Assembly (NCBI RefSeq): GCF_001693485.1 | Contig: NZ_MAXC01000051.1 | Span: 1 to 64,000 of the forward strand | Reading direction: 5' to 3' | DNA length: 64,000 nucleotides | Source of the DNA: Bradyrhizobium sp. LMTR 3 | Lineage (GTDB): Bacteria; Pseudomonadota; Alphaproteobacteria; Rhizobiales; Xanthobacteraceae | In this document: piece by piece, positions 40,276 through 48,851 of the stretch | Numbering within the stretch: the stretch's first letter is position 1 | How the letters are laid out: the number at the start of each line of letters is the position of its first letter | Notes under the pieces: generated by a model | Database searches by the model: none | What the model saw: the letters and a program-made list of their open reading frames with translations, nothing else | What the model was told of the DNA's origin: nothing | Translations under genes and position numbers: made by a program

Positions 40276-41091
40276 TCATCCAGCCGCCGCAACGGCACTT
40301 CCGCTGAAGGAGCGGGCGAGCGCAAGAATAAGCCAGGTAATGATGCCGAGCCCGACCGATAGCGCGGCCGAGATCGAGAAGTTCGCAGCCAGCGTGAATT
40401 CGGTATAGATCAGCATCGGCAGCACATCGATGTTCGTCGCCAGCGTAAACGCCGTTCCGAACGCCCCCATCGCGGTCGCAAACGCAATTGCGCCGGAGGC
40501 GACGAAGGCCGGCGCCAGGGCCGGCAGGACGACATCACGCTGCACTGCCCAAGGGCTCGCGCCAAGCGAGCGCGCGGCTTCTTCCAGGCCTGTATCAAGC
40601 TTCTGCACCGCGGCCATGATGGTGAGGATGACGCGCGGGATGGAGAAATACAGATACCCAAGAAACAACCCGTAGATCGAATAGGCAAAGACCAGCTTCT
40701 CGCCAAGCACGCGGTTTGAGAAATCGCCTATCAGGCCCTGTCGACCGGCTAGAAGAATGATCATGAAGCCGACCACCACGCCGGGAAACGCCAGCGGAAA
40801 GGTCAGCGTCGCAATCAGAACGGCGCGACCGGGGAAACGATGCCGTTGCAGGAACATCCCGGTGACCGTCGCCACGATCAGGGTCACAATGGTGGTCGCG
40901 GTGGCTAGCAAGACCGTGTTGAGGAGGGTCGCACGGTAACGCGGCTCGGTCAGGATCGCGAGATACCCCGCGAGCCCCTGCGGTCCCGCTGCTCCCGTTA
41001 CAACAAGCCGCGCCATCGGCAACAGGAAGAATGCCGCCGTCAGTACCGCAAGCGGCAGCAAGCATAACCAGACAAAAGACCTATGCGACAT
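40276..41091 (-). CDS. ABC transporter permease, first subunit
   Basis: About 271 residues starting MSHRSFVWLCLLPLAVLTAA; a GTG start three codons earlier is possible. Six hydrophobic segments are predicted, and the EAA loop reads EAARSLGASPWAVQRDVVLP. It lies 38 bp after the binding-protein gene and 4 bp before the second permease, in the order expected of 2-aminoethylphosphonate, iron or spermidine-type importers. Confidence 0.9.
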   Translation of the reverse strand: MSHRSFVWLCLLPLAVLTAAFFLLPMARLVVTGAAGPQGLAGYLAILTEPRYRATLLNTVLLATATTIVTLIVATVTGMFLQRHRFPGRAVLIATLTFPLAFPGVVVGFMIILLAGRQGLIGDFSNRVLGEKLVFAYSIYGLFLGYLYFSIPRVILTIMAAVQKLDTGLEEAARSLGASPWAVQRDVVLPALAPAFVASGAIAFATAMGAFGTAFTLATNIDVLPMLIYTEFTLAANFSISAALSVGLGIITWLILALARSFSGSAVAAAG

Positions 41092-41129
41092 CAGAAACAC
41101 GGTGCCCCGGCGAGAGGCGCCATATTGCC

Positions 41130-42137
41130 TCAGCGAACCTCGGCGAGATAGCGATCGACAAAGCCTTTTTGCATGTTTTCCATCTGGCCCCAGTCGACGT
41201 TCTTCGCACGCGCATATTCGCTGTCAGGCAGGAATTTCTTCTTCACCGCCTCGGGCAGATCGATCGGCCGAGCCGGCCGAAGGTAGGCGTTGGTCCAGAT
41301 CGCCTGTCCCTTGTCCGACAAAAGATAGTCCAGCACCTTCTTGGCCTTGTCCCTATTGGGCGCGTTCTTGACGAGGCCGGCGACGTAAGGAAACACCACC
41401 GATCCCTCGCAGGGGATTACGAATTCAAAATTGCCTTTTTCTGAGTATTTCGCGCGATAGGCGTTGAAATCATAATCGAACAGGATCGGCATCTCTCCGG
41501 AGACGACGCGGGCATAGGAAGTCTGCTTGGGGACAATCGGGTCGTTCTTCCGCAGGTCCTTGAAGAAGTTGATCGCGGGATCGAAGTTCGCTTCGGAGCC
41601 ACCGAGCGCCAGATTGATCGCGACCGCGCCGACATACCCGACGGCGGCCGACGACGGATCGAGATAACCGACCATCCCCTTATAGTCGGGCTTCAGGAGA
41701 TCCTTCCAGCAGGCCGGCACCGGCTTGCCGCCAAGCGCGTCCTTGTTCACGAACAGGCCAAGCGTGCCGGAATGAATCGTGGTCCAGTAACCGTCGGCAT
41801 CCTTCAGGCCGGCGGGGACCTGGTCCCATTTCGCCGGCTTGTAAGGCTCAAGCGCATCCTGCGCCTTGGCCTTCATACCGAAGGTGACACCGAAATAGCC
41901 GATATCACCCACCGGGTTATTCTTCTCGGCAAGTATCTGAGCAAGCGCTTGGCCGGAATTCTTGTTGTCATGCGGGATATCGTAGTTGAGGTCGGCTTTG
42001 AGGGCCTTGAGCATGGAAGCCCAGTCCGCCCATTCCGGCGGGCAATTGTAGCAGATGACGTCGGCCGCTTTGGCGGATTGCCAGGGCGCGATTAGCAACA
42101 GCGCCAGCAAGGCAAGAACAAAACGGGCGGTCTTCAT
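41130..42137 (-). CDS. ABC transporter periplasmic binding protein
   Basis: A 335-residue exported protein. The signal peptide MKTARFVLALLALLLIAPWQ ends near AKAAD. The mature part has the type-2 binding fold (CYNCPPEWADWASMLKALKA, GDIGYFGVTFGMKAKAQDAL, GYVGAVAINLALGGSEANFD), like PhnS or Fe3+-type receptors. The CYNC pair just after the leader is unusual for the family and could form a disulphide. It heads the operon of two permeases, an ATPase and a phosphodiesterase. The ligand is likely a phosphorylated compound, inferred from context. Confidence 0.9.
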   Translation of the reverse strand: MKTARFVLALLALLLIAPWQSAKAADVICYNCPPEWADWASMLKALKADLNYDIPHDNKNSGQALAQILAEKNNPVGDIGYFGVTFGMKAKAQDALEPYKPAKWDQVPAGLKDADGYWTTIHSGTLGLFVNKDALGGKPVPACWKDLLKPDYKGMVGYLDPSSAAVGYVGAVAINLALGGSEANFDPAINFFKDLRKNDPIVPKQTSYARVVSGEMPILFDYDFNAYRAKYSEKGNFEFVIPCEGSVVFPYVAGLVKNAPNRDKAKKVLDYLLSDKGQAIWTNAYLRPARPIDLPEAVKKKFLPDSEYARAKNVDWGQMENMQKGFVDRYLAEVR

Positions 42138-42307
42138 GGGGCACTCCGGGTTAGGGCAGCAATTGACGATCTCATCACCAATCGGTGTGACGTATAGGCC
42201 GTGTATGAAGGTTTTGCGACACAGCGTTTTGCAGGGAAGGCCGCAGCGCCGCCCGGCGCTCCATCAACGCCGCCCTTCCCCTCCTGATCAAATTTATCGC
42301 GGTCGCA

Positions 42308-44701
42308 TTAGATGCGTCCCAAGGCGGTCAGAATAACCTGAGGCGTCAGGGGGATCTCTGTAATGATTGTCCCAAACGGCCTGAGCGCGTCATTGACCGC
42401 ATTGGTCACGGCGGCCGCCGCACCTGCCGTGCCGGCTTCCCCTGCGCCCTTCGCGCCCAGTTCCGATTCGAGGGTCGGTGAAACCACATGTCCGACGTCG
42501 ATGTCCGGCATTTCACCGGACATCGGAACCAGATAGTCGGCCATATTTGCGTTGGTGAGTTGTCCACGTTCGTCATACACACATTTCTCAAATAGCGCGG
42601 CGCCAAGCCCCTGCACCACGCCGCCTCTGATCTGCTCATCAACCAGTTGCGGGTTAATGATCGTGCCGCAATCCTCGACTACCCAATGCTTCAGCAGCTT
42701 CACAAAGCCCGTATCGGGATCAAGCTCCAGCCATGAGGCCTGAACGCCATTGGTGAAGGCGAACGGATAGTTGCGCGGGACAAAGTGCCTGGTCGCCATC
42801 AACTCGGGCTGAATACCCGGCGGCAACGTGTCGGGGCGGAAATAGACAATTCGCGCGAGCTCGCTCAGATCGATTCGCGGCGCGCCATCGACGACATTCA
42901 CTACCGCGTTGTTGACAATATCGAGTTCGCTTGGCGTCGATTGCAGAACGACAGCCGCTACGTCGAGGATGTTCTTGCGCAGTACCTTGGCGGCCTGAAG
43001 CGCGGCCTCTCCACCGATACCAGCACCGCGCGAAGCCCAGGTGCCGCCACCATACGGCGTATTGTCGGTGTCGCCCAGGATCACGCGGACGCGATCCATC
43101 GAGACGCCAAGCACGCTTCCAACGATCTGTGCGGTAAGCGATTCCGATCCCTGTCCCTGCTCGGTGATACTTGTTTGGCAGATCACTGACCCCTGCGCAT
43201 CAAGCCGCACCGCGACACCGTCCTGCGAGGATATCTTCGCACCGCCCACGCCATAAAATGCCGCGCTCGGGTTGGTAACCTCGATGAAGCTGGCGATGCC
43301 GATGCCACGATGGATGTTCTTCACTCGCAAGGCAGCCTGCTCAGCGCGCAACGCATCGTAGTCCATCATTTGGACGAGCTTGGCGAGCGCCGCATGGTGC
43401 GACAACTGCTCGAAGCGCAGACCTGATGGCGAGGCGCAGGGGTAGGCGTCGTCGGCAATCAGATTGCGGCGGCGGATTTCAACTGGATCCATGGCAATCT
43501 TCATCGCCGCCAGATCGACCAGGCCCTCCGTCACCGAGCAGGCGATCGGATGGCCGACGGCACGGTACTGGCACATCACGTTCTTGTTCTGAAATACAAC
43601 GCGGGCACGGGCGCGGTAATTCCCGGTCACATAGGGCCCGCCCACGAGATTGACGACCTGATTGGCCTCGATCGCGCTGGTGCGCGGGTACATGGAATAA
43701 GGCCCGATGCCCGTAAGATCGTCGATCTCGAATGCCATGATGGTGCCATCGCGCTTGACGCCGATCTTTCCCCTGCAGCGATGGTCGCGCGCATGAATAT
43801 CGGTGTTGAAGCTCTCGACCCGGTCGGCGACGAACTTGACCGGACGCCGCAGGAGTTTGGATAGTGCGTAGGTCGCCATCTCATCCGCATAGATATGGAC
43901 CTTGATACCGAAGGAGCCGCCGACGTCCTTGCAGACGACGCGGACCTGCGATTCCTTCAAGCCAAGATGGAGCGCCGCGATATTCTGCACCATATGCGGC
44001 GCCTGCGTGCCCTGATAGATGGTCAGCTTGGCTTCCGCGGCGCTCCAGTCAGCTACCACCGCGCGCGGCTCCAGCGTCACGCCGGTATGCCGTCCGAAAA
44101 CGAACTCTGCTTCGAACACCTCGTCGGACTCGGCAAAGGCCTGATCGACGGCGCCCGCGTCGTGAATGCGCTCGAACGCCAGATTGTCCCCGAGGGAGGC
44201 GTGGATCACAGGCGTTGCCGGATCGAGCGCGGTACGCATATCCGTTACGGCGTGCAGCTCCTCATATTTAACCGAGACATGCTCTGCGGCGTCCTCGGCC
44301 TGTGCGCGGCTGGCCGCCACCACGGCAGCGACCGCTTCACCCTGCCAGCACACTCGGTCGACAGCAATCGCACTTTGCGGGGCGGATTTGAGTCCCTTCA
44401 GATGCGAAAGCACGCCGACCCACGGCGTGACGACGGTCGATAGCTCCCTGCCTGAAACGACGGCGATGACTCCGGGCATCTGCTTGGCCGCTGAAGTCTC
44501 GATGCCAACGATCCTCGCGTGCGCGTGCGGCGAGCGTAGGAACACGGCATACGCCATACGTGGGAGCTCGATGTCGCTGACATAGAGCCCGCGTCCCTGC
44601 ATCAGACGATCGAGGTTCGGCCGCGGCACTGCCTTCCCGATATACGAGTTCGGGCGGTCCAGCGCAGAAAGTGTTTGAGGATTTGCCAGCTCCGATGTCA
44701 T
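42308..44701 (-). CDS. Molybdopterin-binding subunit, xanthine dehydrogenase/CoxL family
   Basis: A 797-residue catalytic subunit. The start MTSELANPQTLSALDRPNSY overlaps the [2Fe-2S] subunit stop as ATGA; the longer frame is antisense. Conserved parts are RSPHAHARIVGIETSAAKQM, CKDVGGSFGIKVHIYADEMA, TEQGQGSESLTAQIVGSVLG and KGAGEAGTAGAAAAVTNAVN with the active-site Glu. The active-site loop reads QYRAVGHP, unlike the AYRCSFR loop of true CO dehydrogenase, so another substrate is expected. It is the third gene of an FAD/[2Fe-2S]/Mo operon. Confidence 0.93.
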   Translation of the reverse strand: MTSELANPQTLSALDRPNSYIGKAVPRPNLDRLMQGRGLYVSDIELPRMAYAVFLRSPHAHARIVGIETSAAKQMPGVIAVVSGRELSTVVTPWVGVLSHLKGLKSAPQSAIAVDRVCWQGEAVAAVVAASRAQAEDAAEHVSVKYEELHAVTDMRTALDPATPVIHASLGDNLAFERIHDAGAVDQAFAESDEVFEAEFVFGRHTGVTLEPRAVVADWSAAEAKLTIYQGTQAPHMVQNIAALHLGLKESQVRVVCKDVGGSFGIKVHIYADEMATYALSKLLRRPVKFVADRVESFNTDIHARDHRCRGKIGVKRDGTIMAFEIDDLTGIGPYSMYPRTSAIEANQVVNLVGGPYVTGNYRARARVVFQNKNVMCQYRAVGHPIACSVTEGLVDLAAMKIAMDPVEIRRRNLIADDAYPCASPSGLRFEQLSHHAALAKLVQMMDYDALRAEQAALRVKNIHRGIGIASFIEVTNPSAAFYGVGGAKISSQDGVAVRLDAQGSVICQTSITEQGQGSESLTAQIVGSVLGVSMDRVRVILGDTDNTPYGGGTWASRGAGIGGEAALQAAKVLRKNILDVAAVVLQSTPSELDIVNNAVVNVVDGAPRIDLSELARIVYFRPDTLPPGIQPELMATRHFVPRNYPFAFTNGVQASWLELDPDTGFVKLLKHWVVEDCGTIINPQLVDEQIRGGVVQGLGAALFEKCVYDERGQLTNANMADYLVPMSGEMPDIDVGHVVSPTLESELGAKGAGEAGTAGAAAAVTNAVNDALRPFGTIITEIPLTPQVILTALGRI

Positions 44702-45183
44702 GGCCGGCGTCCCGTGCGCGCCCACGCTGTGCTTTCGATGGCGTCGACGATGGCCTGGTAGCCTGTACAGCGACAATAGTTGCCGGAAAGATGTTCGCGT
44801 ATCCGTTCTCGATCCGGACACGGCGATTGCTTCAGCAGATCCTGCGCCGCCATCAGCATTCCCGGCGTGCAGAAACCGCACTGCAGTGCGTTACGCTCCC
44901 GGAATGCTGACTGCAAATCGGCAATCTCACCGCTGTCGGACACCCCCTCGATCGTCTCGATCGCGGCCTTGTGCGTCTGAACCGCGAGCATCAGGCAGGA
45001 GCGGACGATGTCGCCATTGACGCGGACCGTGCATGCCCCGCACACGCCATGTTCGCATCCGACATGCGTGCCGGTCAGCTTGAGATGCTCGCGAAGAAAA
45101 TCTGCCAGATTCAGGCGCGGCAGTACATTCGCTTCGACGAGCTCGCCATTGACACTCAACGCAATCGCAATCGTAGCCGTCAC
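44698..45183 (-). CDS. [2Fe-2S] subunit, xanthine dehydrogenase/CoxS family
   Basis: A 161-residue electron-transfer subunit with both clusters: CEHGVCGACTV in the ferredoxin-like domain, and CGFCTPGMLMA plus CRCTGYQ in the helical domain. It overlaps its neighbours by four bases on both sides, so all three subunits are translationally coupled. It carries electrons from the molybdenum centre to FAD. Confidence 0.94.
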   Translation of the reverse strand: MTATIAIALSVNGELVEANVLPRLNLADFLREHLKLTGTHVGCEHGVCGACTVRVNGDIVRSCLMLAVQTHKAAIETIEGVSDSGEIADLQSAFRERNALQCGFCTPGMLMAAQDLLKQSPCPDRERIREHLSGNYCRCTGYQAIVDAIESTAWARTGRRP

Positions 45184-46061
45184 GCCGACGCTCCCGCACG
45201 AAGATCAGACCGGGCAAGCAGTAACGACACGCAGCGCGTCAACAGAACCTTCGCCAGATGCCGACGCATGGCGGCTGTCGCTTGTTGATCCTCCAGCGGA
45301 TCGAGTTCGTCGTCCAATGCAGAAGCTGCCTCAGACAACACCGCAGGTGTGATGGCGACATCGACCAGCTTGCTGGCAGACTTGGCCAGCAACGGGCGAT
45401 CGCCGACGGCAAAGAAGCCAAGTCGAAGATCGGCGAAGCGCCCATCCTTGATGGAAGCCTGCGCTGCAAGGCCAACAATGGCGTAATCGCCATGCCGACG
45501 GGCGAACTCATGAAAGAAATGCGTCGAGTTCTTTGGATTCACCGGCAGCTCGACGGCAACCAGCAGTTCCTGCGGAGTAAGCGTGGTTTCGTAGATCCCG
45601 ACGAAGAACTCGTTTGCCGCAATCCGCCGCTCGCCGCCCGGTCCACGGGCAATGATGGTAGCGCCAAGCGTGAGCATGCAGGCTGGCAGTTCCGAAGCTG
45701 GATCAGCGTGCGCAAGGCTTCCCCCAATCGTGCCGCGATTGCGGATCGCGGGATGGGCGACATGGGCGACCGCATCCTTCAACAGGGGAGCGTGGGCTGC
45801 TATTTCCCGCGACTTCAACAGATCAGCGTGACGTGTCAGCGCGCCGATGGTGAGGACCTCTCCCTTCACCGCTACCCCGCGCAACTCGGTCAGCTCGCCA
45901 ATATCGACAATGAGTTCCGGCGCGACCAGGCGCAGATTCATCGCCGGCACCAGGCTCTGGCCTCCCGACAATAGCTTGGCAGCTTCGCCATGCACGCTCA
46001 ACAATTCCAGCGCATTTTCGACGCTGGTTGCGCGAACGTAGGCGAAAGCCGCGGCTTTCAT
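45180..46061 (-). CDS. FAD-binding subunit, xanthine dehydrogenase/CoxM family
   Basis: About 293 residues starting MKAAAFAYVRATSVENALEL; eight upstream codons were dropped. FAD-binding loops are LLSGGQSLVPAMNLRL and IRNRGTIGGSLAHADPASEL. It is the first gene of the FAD/[2Fe-2S]/Mo operon and is divergent from the luciferase-like monooxygenase gene with a 172-bp spacer. It passes electrons to NAD or another acceptor. Confidence 0.93.
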   Translation of the reverse strand: MKAAAFAYVRATSVENALELLSVHGEAAKLLSGGQSLVPAMNLRLVAPELIVDIGELTELRGVAVKGEVLTIGALTRHADLLKSREIAAHAPLLKDAVAHVAHPAIRNRGTIGGSLAHADPASELPACMLTLGATIIARGPGGERRIAANEFFVGIYETTLTPQELLVAVELPVNPKNSTHFFHEFARRHGDYAIVGLAAQASIKDGRFADLRLGFFAVGDRPLLAKSASKLVDVAITPAVLSEAASALDDELDPLEDQQATAAMRRHLAKVLLTRCVSLLLARSDLRAGASA

Positions 46062-46233
46062 TCTTGGCGTGACCTCCCCGGCCAACAGTCATCATTTTCG
46101 CGGAATTAGACGGCTGCGATCGCCAAAGGTCAAGTTTGTTGTCGGGTAATTTGCGACTTTGAGCTTGTTTTCGAGCGGCGAACGACGCACGTTCTGTGCA
46201 AACAATAAGTTGCCTTTTGGGGAAGAGCGAACC

Positions 46234-47340
46234 ATGAAGCTTGGGTTCTTTACGATGCCGATCCATCCTGTCGACAAGGATTGGCGGCTTTCGCTCAAGG
46301 AAGATCGCGAGGCTTTCCTGCTGGCCGATGAGCTCGGGTTCACCGAGGGCTATGTCGGCGAGCACACCACGGACAGAGCCGAGAACATCACGTCATGCTT
46401 CGCATTCATTGCATGGCTCGCTGCTGCAACCAGCAAGATTAAACTTGGCACCGGCACCGTCAACATGCCGAACGCCCATCCAGCAGCGATTGCAGCCTCG
46501 ATAGCGATGCTCGATCACATGCTCGACGGGCGATTGATCTTCGGCATCAGCCCCGGCGGCCTGCTGTCGGACGCGGAAGTGTTCGGCAATCTCGAGGCGG
46601 ACAGGAATGCCATGTTCCTGGAGGCGATCAATCAGGTGCTTCAGATCTGGGCCAGCGAGCCGCCCTATAATCTGCAAGGTCAATTCTGGAATATATCGGT
46701 GCAGAAGACTCTGATCGAAGACATCGGCCAGGGCTTCATTCCGCGTCCACTGCAGCGGCCGCACCCGCCGATCGTGGTCACTGCGGTGGCGCCGTTTTCA
46801 AAGGGCGTGACCGAAGCCGCCGCGCGCGGTTGGGAACCAATCTCGGCAAATTTCCTGATGCCGGCCTGGGTGAAAAGCCATTGGCCGAAATACGTAGAGG
46901 GATGTGAACGCGCCGGCCGTCCTGCAGATCCGGCGAACTGGCGCGTCGCCAAGAGCGTGTTCGTAGCCAAGAACGCAGCTACCGCAAAGGCTTATGCCAC
47001 CGATCCAAACGGACCTTATGTCTACTACTATCGCTCGTTGCTTACCAAGTTGAAGCGGAGCGGTCGCATCGAGCTGTTCAAGACCCGCCGCGATCAGCCG
47101 GACGACGAGGTGACGCTGGAGTCGATCTGCGACAAGCTGATCATTCATGGCACGCCGGACAGCGTGGCGGATCAACTGCTGGCTTTTCAGGAAGAGACCG
47201 GCCCCTTCGGCACGTTGCTTTATGCCGGCAAGGACTGGAAAGACCGCGAACTGGGGCGACAGTCGATGGTCCTGATGGCCGAACAGGTCATGCCGAGGAT
47301 CAATGCTGGCGCATCCGGCGCTTCCAAGGCCGCCGAGTAA
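46234..47340 (+). CDS. Luciferase-like (LLM class) flavin-dependent monooxygenase
   Basis: A 368-residue TIM-barrel flavin enzyme. The start MKLGFFTMPIHPVDKDWR follows GGGGAAGAG. Family parts are ELGFTEGYVGEHTTDRAENI, IKLGTGTVNMPNAHPAAIAA and GRLIFGISPGGLLSDAEVFG, matching monooxygenases such as those for limonene, pyridine or uracil. It needs reduced FMN from a reductase, and one lies 1.5 kb away. It is followed 18 bp later by a deacetylase-fold hydrolase, so the two are probably co-transcribed and act on the same compound. Confidence 0.92.
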   Translation: MKLGFFTMPIHPVDKDWRLSLKEDREAFLLADELGFTEGYVGEHTTDRAENITSCFAFIAWLAAATSKIKLGTGTVNMPNAHPAAIAASIAMLDHMLDGRLIFGISPGGLLSDAEVFGNLEADRNAMFLEAINQVLQIWASEPPYNLQGQFWNISVQKTLIEDIGQGFIPRPLQRPHPPIVVTAVAPFSKGVTEAAARGWEPISANFLMPAWVKSHWPKYVEGCERAGRPADPANWRVAKSVFVAKNAATAKAYATDPNGPYVYYYRSLLTKLKRSGRIELFKTRRDQPDDEVTLESICDKLIIHGTPDSVADQLLAFQEETGPFGTLLYAGKDWKDRELGRQSMVLMAEQVMPRINAGASGASKAAE

Positions 47341-47358
47341 TCCGCCGGGGAGCTCGCC

Positions 47359-48234
47359 GTGGCGCTGAGCGATCGCATTCCCTATCAAGCACAAGTCGAC
47401 AGGCCGAAGCTCACGCTTCCCGGCGGCAAGAAACTCGCGGTATGGGTCATCCTCAATGTCGAGGAGTGGCGGATCGAGAACGCGATGCCTCGCACCGTGC
47501 TGAGCCCGCCGATGGGCCAGCCGCTATTGCCCGACGTGCCGAACTGGTCCTGGCATGAATACGGGATGCGCGCCGGCTTCTGGCGACAGCTCAAGGCGCT
47601 GACGGATCGCAAAATACCCGTGACGTTGGCGCTCAATGCCAATGTCTGCAACGCCTACCCGCGCGTCGCCTCCGCTGCACTCGACGCCGGCTTTGAATTC
47701 ATGGGCCACGGTTTCGTACAGGGGCCGATGCACAAGGTCGAGAATCAGGCGGATGCCATCAAACGATCGGTCGAGACAATTTCGAAATTTGCAGGCAAGC
47801 CGCCGCGATCATGGGAAAGCCCGGGCCTCACCGAGACCGAGGAAACCATCGATCTGCTGCGCCTCAACGGCATCGAATACGTCGCGGATTGGGTGATCGA
47901 CGATCTGCCGCAGGACATCGCCACGCCTCACGGCACCATCACGACGATTCCCTACTCGGTCGAAACCAACGACATCGTCATCCACGCACTACAGCATCTT
48001 TCTTCCGAGCAATTCCTGAAACGCTGCACCGATCAGTTCGATCGTCTATATCTCGAAGGCGCATCGAACGCGCGGATCATGGCGATCTCGGTTCACCCGT
48101 ACATCACGGGCGTGCCGCATCGTATCAAGTATCTGGAGGCGTTGCTCGACTATGTTCTGGGTCACGACAGCGTGGCCCTGATGACAGCCAGCGAGATTGG
48201 CGACTGGTATCGCGCAGAGATGGCAAACATCTAG
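47359..48234 (+). CDS. Polysaccharide deacetylase/PuuE-type hydrolase
   Basis: A 291-residue protein with a NodB-like deacetylase fold. The start is a GTG with GGGGAG before it. The strand motifs WSWHEYGMRAGFWRQLKALT, VTLALNANVC and FMGHGFVQG match the PuuE allantoinase-like branch, where the first metal Asp of the classic TFDDG motif is replaced. No signal peptide, so cytosolic. Such enzymes cleave C-N bonds in ring amides. With the adjacent flavin monooxygenase it may open an oxidised N-heterocycle. Confidence 0.85.
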   Translation: MALSDRIPYQAQVDRPKLTLPGGKKLAVWVILNVEEWRIENAMPRTVLSPPMGQPLLPDVPNWSWHEYGMRAGFWRQLKALTDRKIPVTLALNANVCNAYPRVASAALDAGFEFMGHGFVQGPMHKVENQADAIKRSVETISKFAGKPPRSWESPGLTETEETIDLLRLNGIEYVADWVIDDLPQDIATPHGTITTIPYSVETNDIVIHALQHLSSEQFLKRCTDQFDRLYLEGASNARIMAISVHPYITGVPHRIKYLEALLDYVLGHDSVALMTASEIGDWYRAEMANI

Positions 48235-48286
48235 ATTTGCGGTCTACCGCAGGCTTGTCGACGGCCCAACGAGATTCGGCGGTTGC

Positions 48287-48841
48287 TCACGAGGACTTGC
48301 TGTCATCTCCAGCAATGAACCGGCCGAAACTACCGCGCGCAAACAGCAGGGGTTCCTGCCGATTATAGGCATAGGCCTCGACGGCGCCGAGGAAGATGAT
48401 GTGGTCGCCGCCGTAATATCGATTGGCCGCGCGGCATTGGAAATTGGCGACGCAATCGGTCAACACCGGCGCGTCGCCAAGCCCCGGCGTCCAGTTCACG
48501 CCGGCGAACTTGTCATCCGACGACTTTGCGAACTGCGACGCCAGCGCCTGCTGGGAAGCTCCGAGAACGTTGACCGCAAAATGGCTGGCGTTCTGGAAGA
48601 TCGTAAGGCCCTGCGAAAACATCCCGAGACTCCACAACACCAGCGGCGGATTGAGCGATACCGAAGCAAAGGAGTTGCAAGTAACGCCATACGGCCTCCC
48701 GTCCGCGGCCATTGCCGTGACAATGGTGACGCCGGTGGCGAATGTGCCGAGCGCATTGCGAAAATCCCGTGGGTCAATCGCCGAGTTGTCGCTGGCAAGT
48801 TCATTGGCCGGATCGGCCGGATGTTTGGGTGCATCAGACAT
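48287..48841 (-). CDS. Flavin reductase (HpaC/HsaB-like)
   Basis: A 184-residue flavin reductase of the DIM6/NTAB family. Signature parts are RNALGTFATGVTIVTAMAAD, GVTCNSFASVSLNPPLVLWS, HFAVNVLGASQQALASQFA and DHIIFLGAVEAYAY. It begins 10 bp after the stop of the acyl-CoA-dehydrogenase-fold monooxygenase and should supply it with reduced flavin from NAD(P)H. It may also serve the luciferase-like enzyme nearby. Confidence 0.92.
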   Translation of the reverse strand: MSDAPKHPADPANELASDNSAIDPRDFRNALGTFATGVTIVTAMAADGRPYGVTCNSFASVSLNPPLVLWSLGMFSQGLTIFQNASHFAVNVLGASQQALASQFAKSSDDKFAGVNWTPGLGDAPVLTDCVANFQCRAANRYYGGDHIIFLGAVEAYAYNRQEPLLFARGSFGRFIAGDDSKSS

Positions 48842-48851
48842 CCGTCGGGCC

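Noticed and set aside
42308..46061. CO dehydrogenase (coxMSL) identity
   Set aside because: The gene order fits, but the active-site loop reads QYRAVGHP and lacks the AYRCSFR signature, so only the broader family name is justified.
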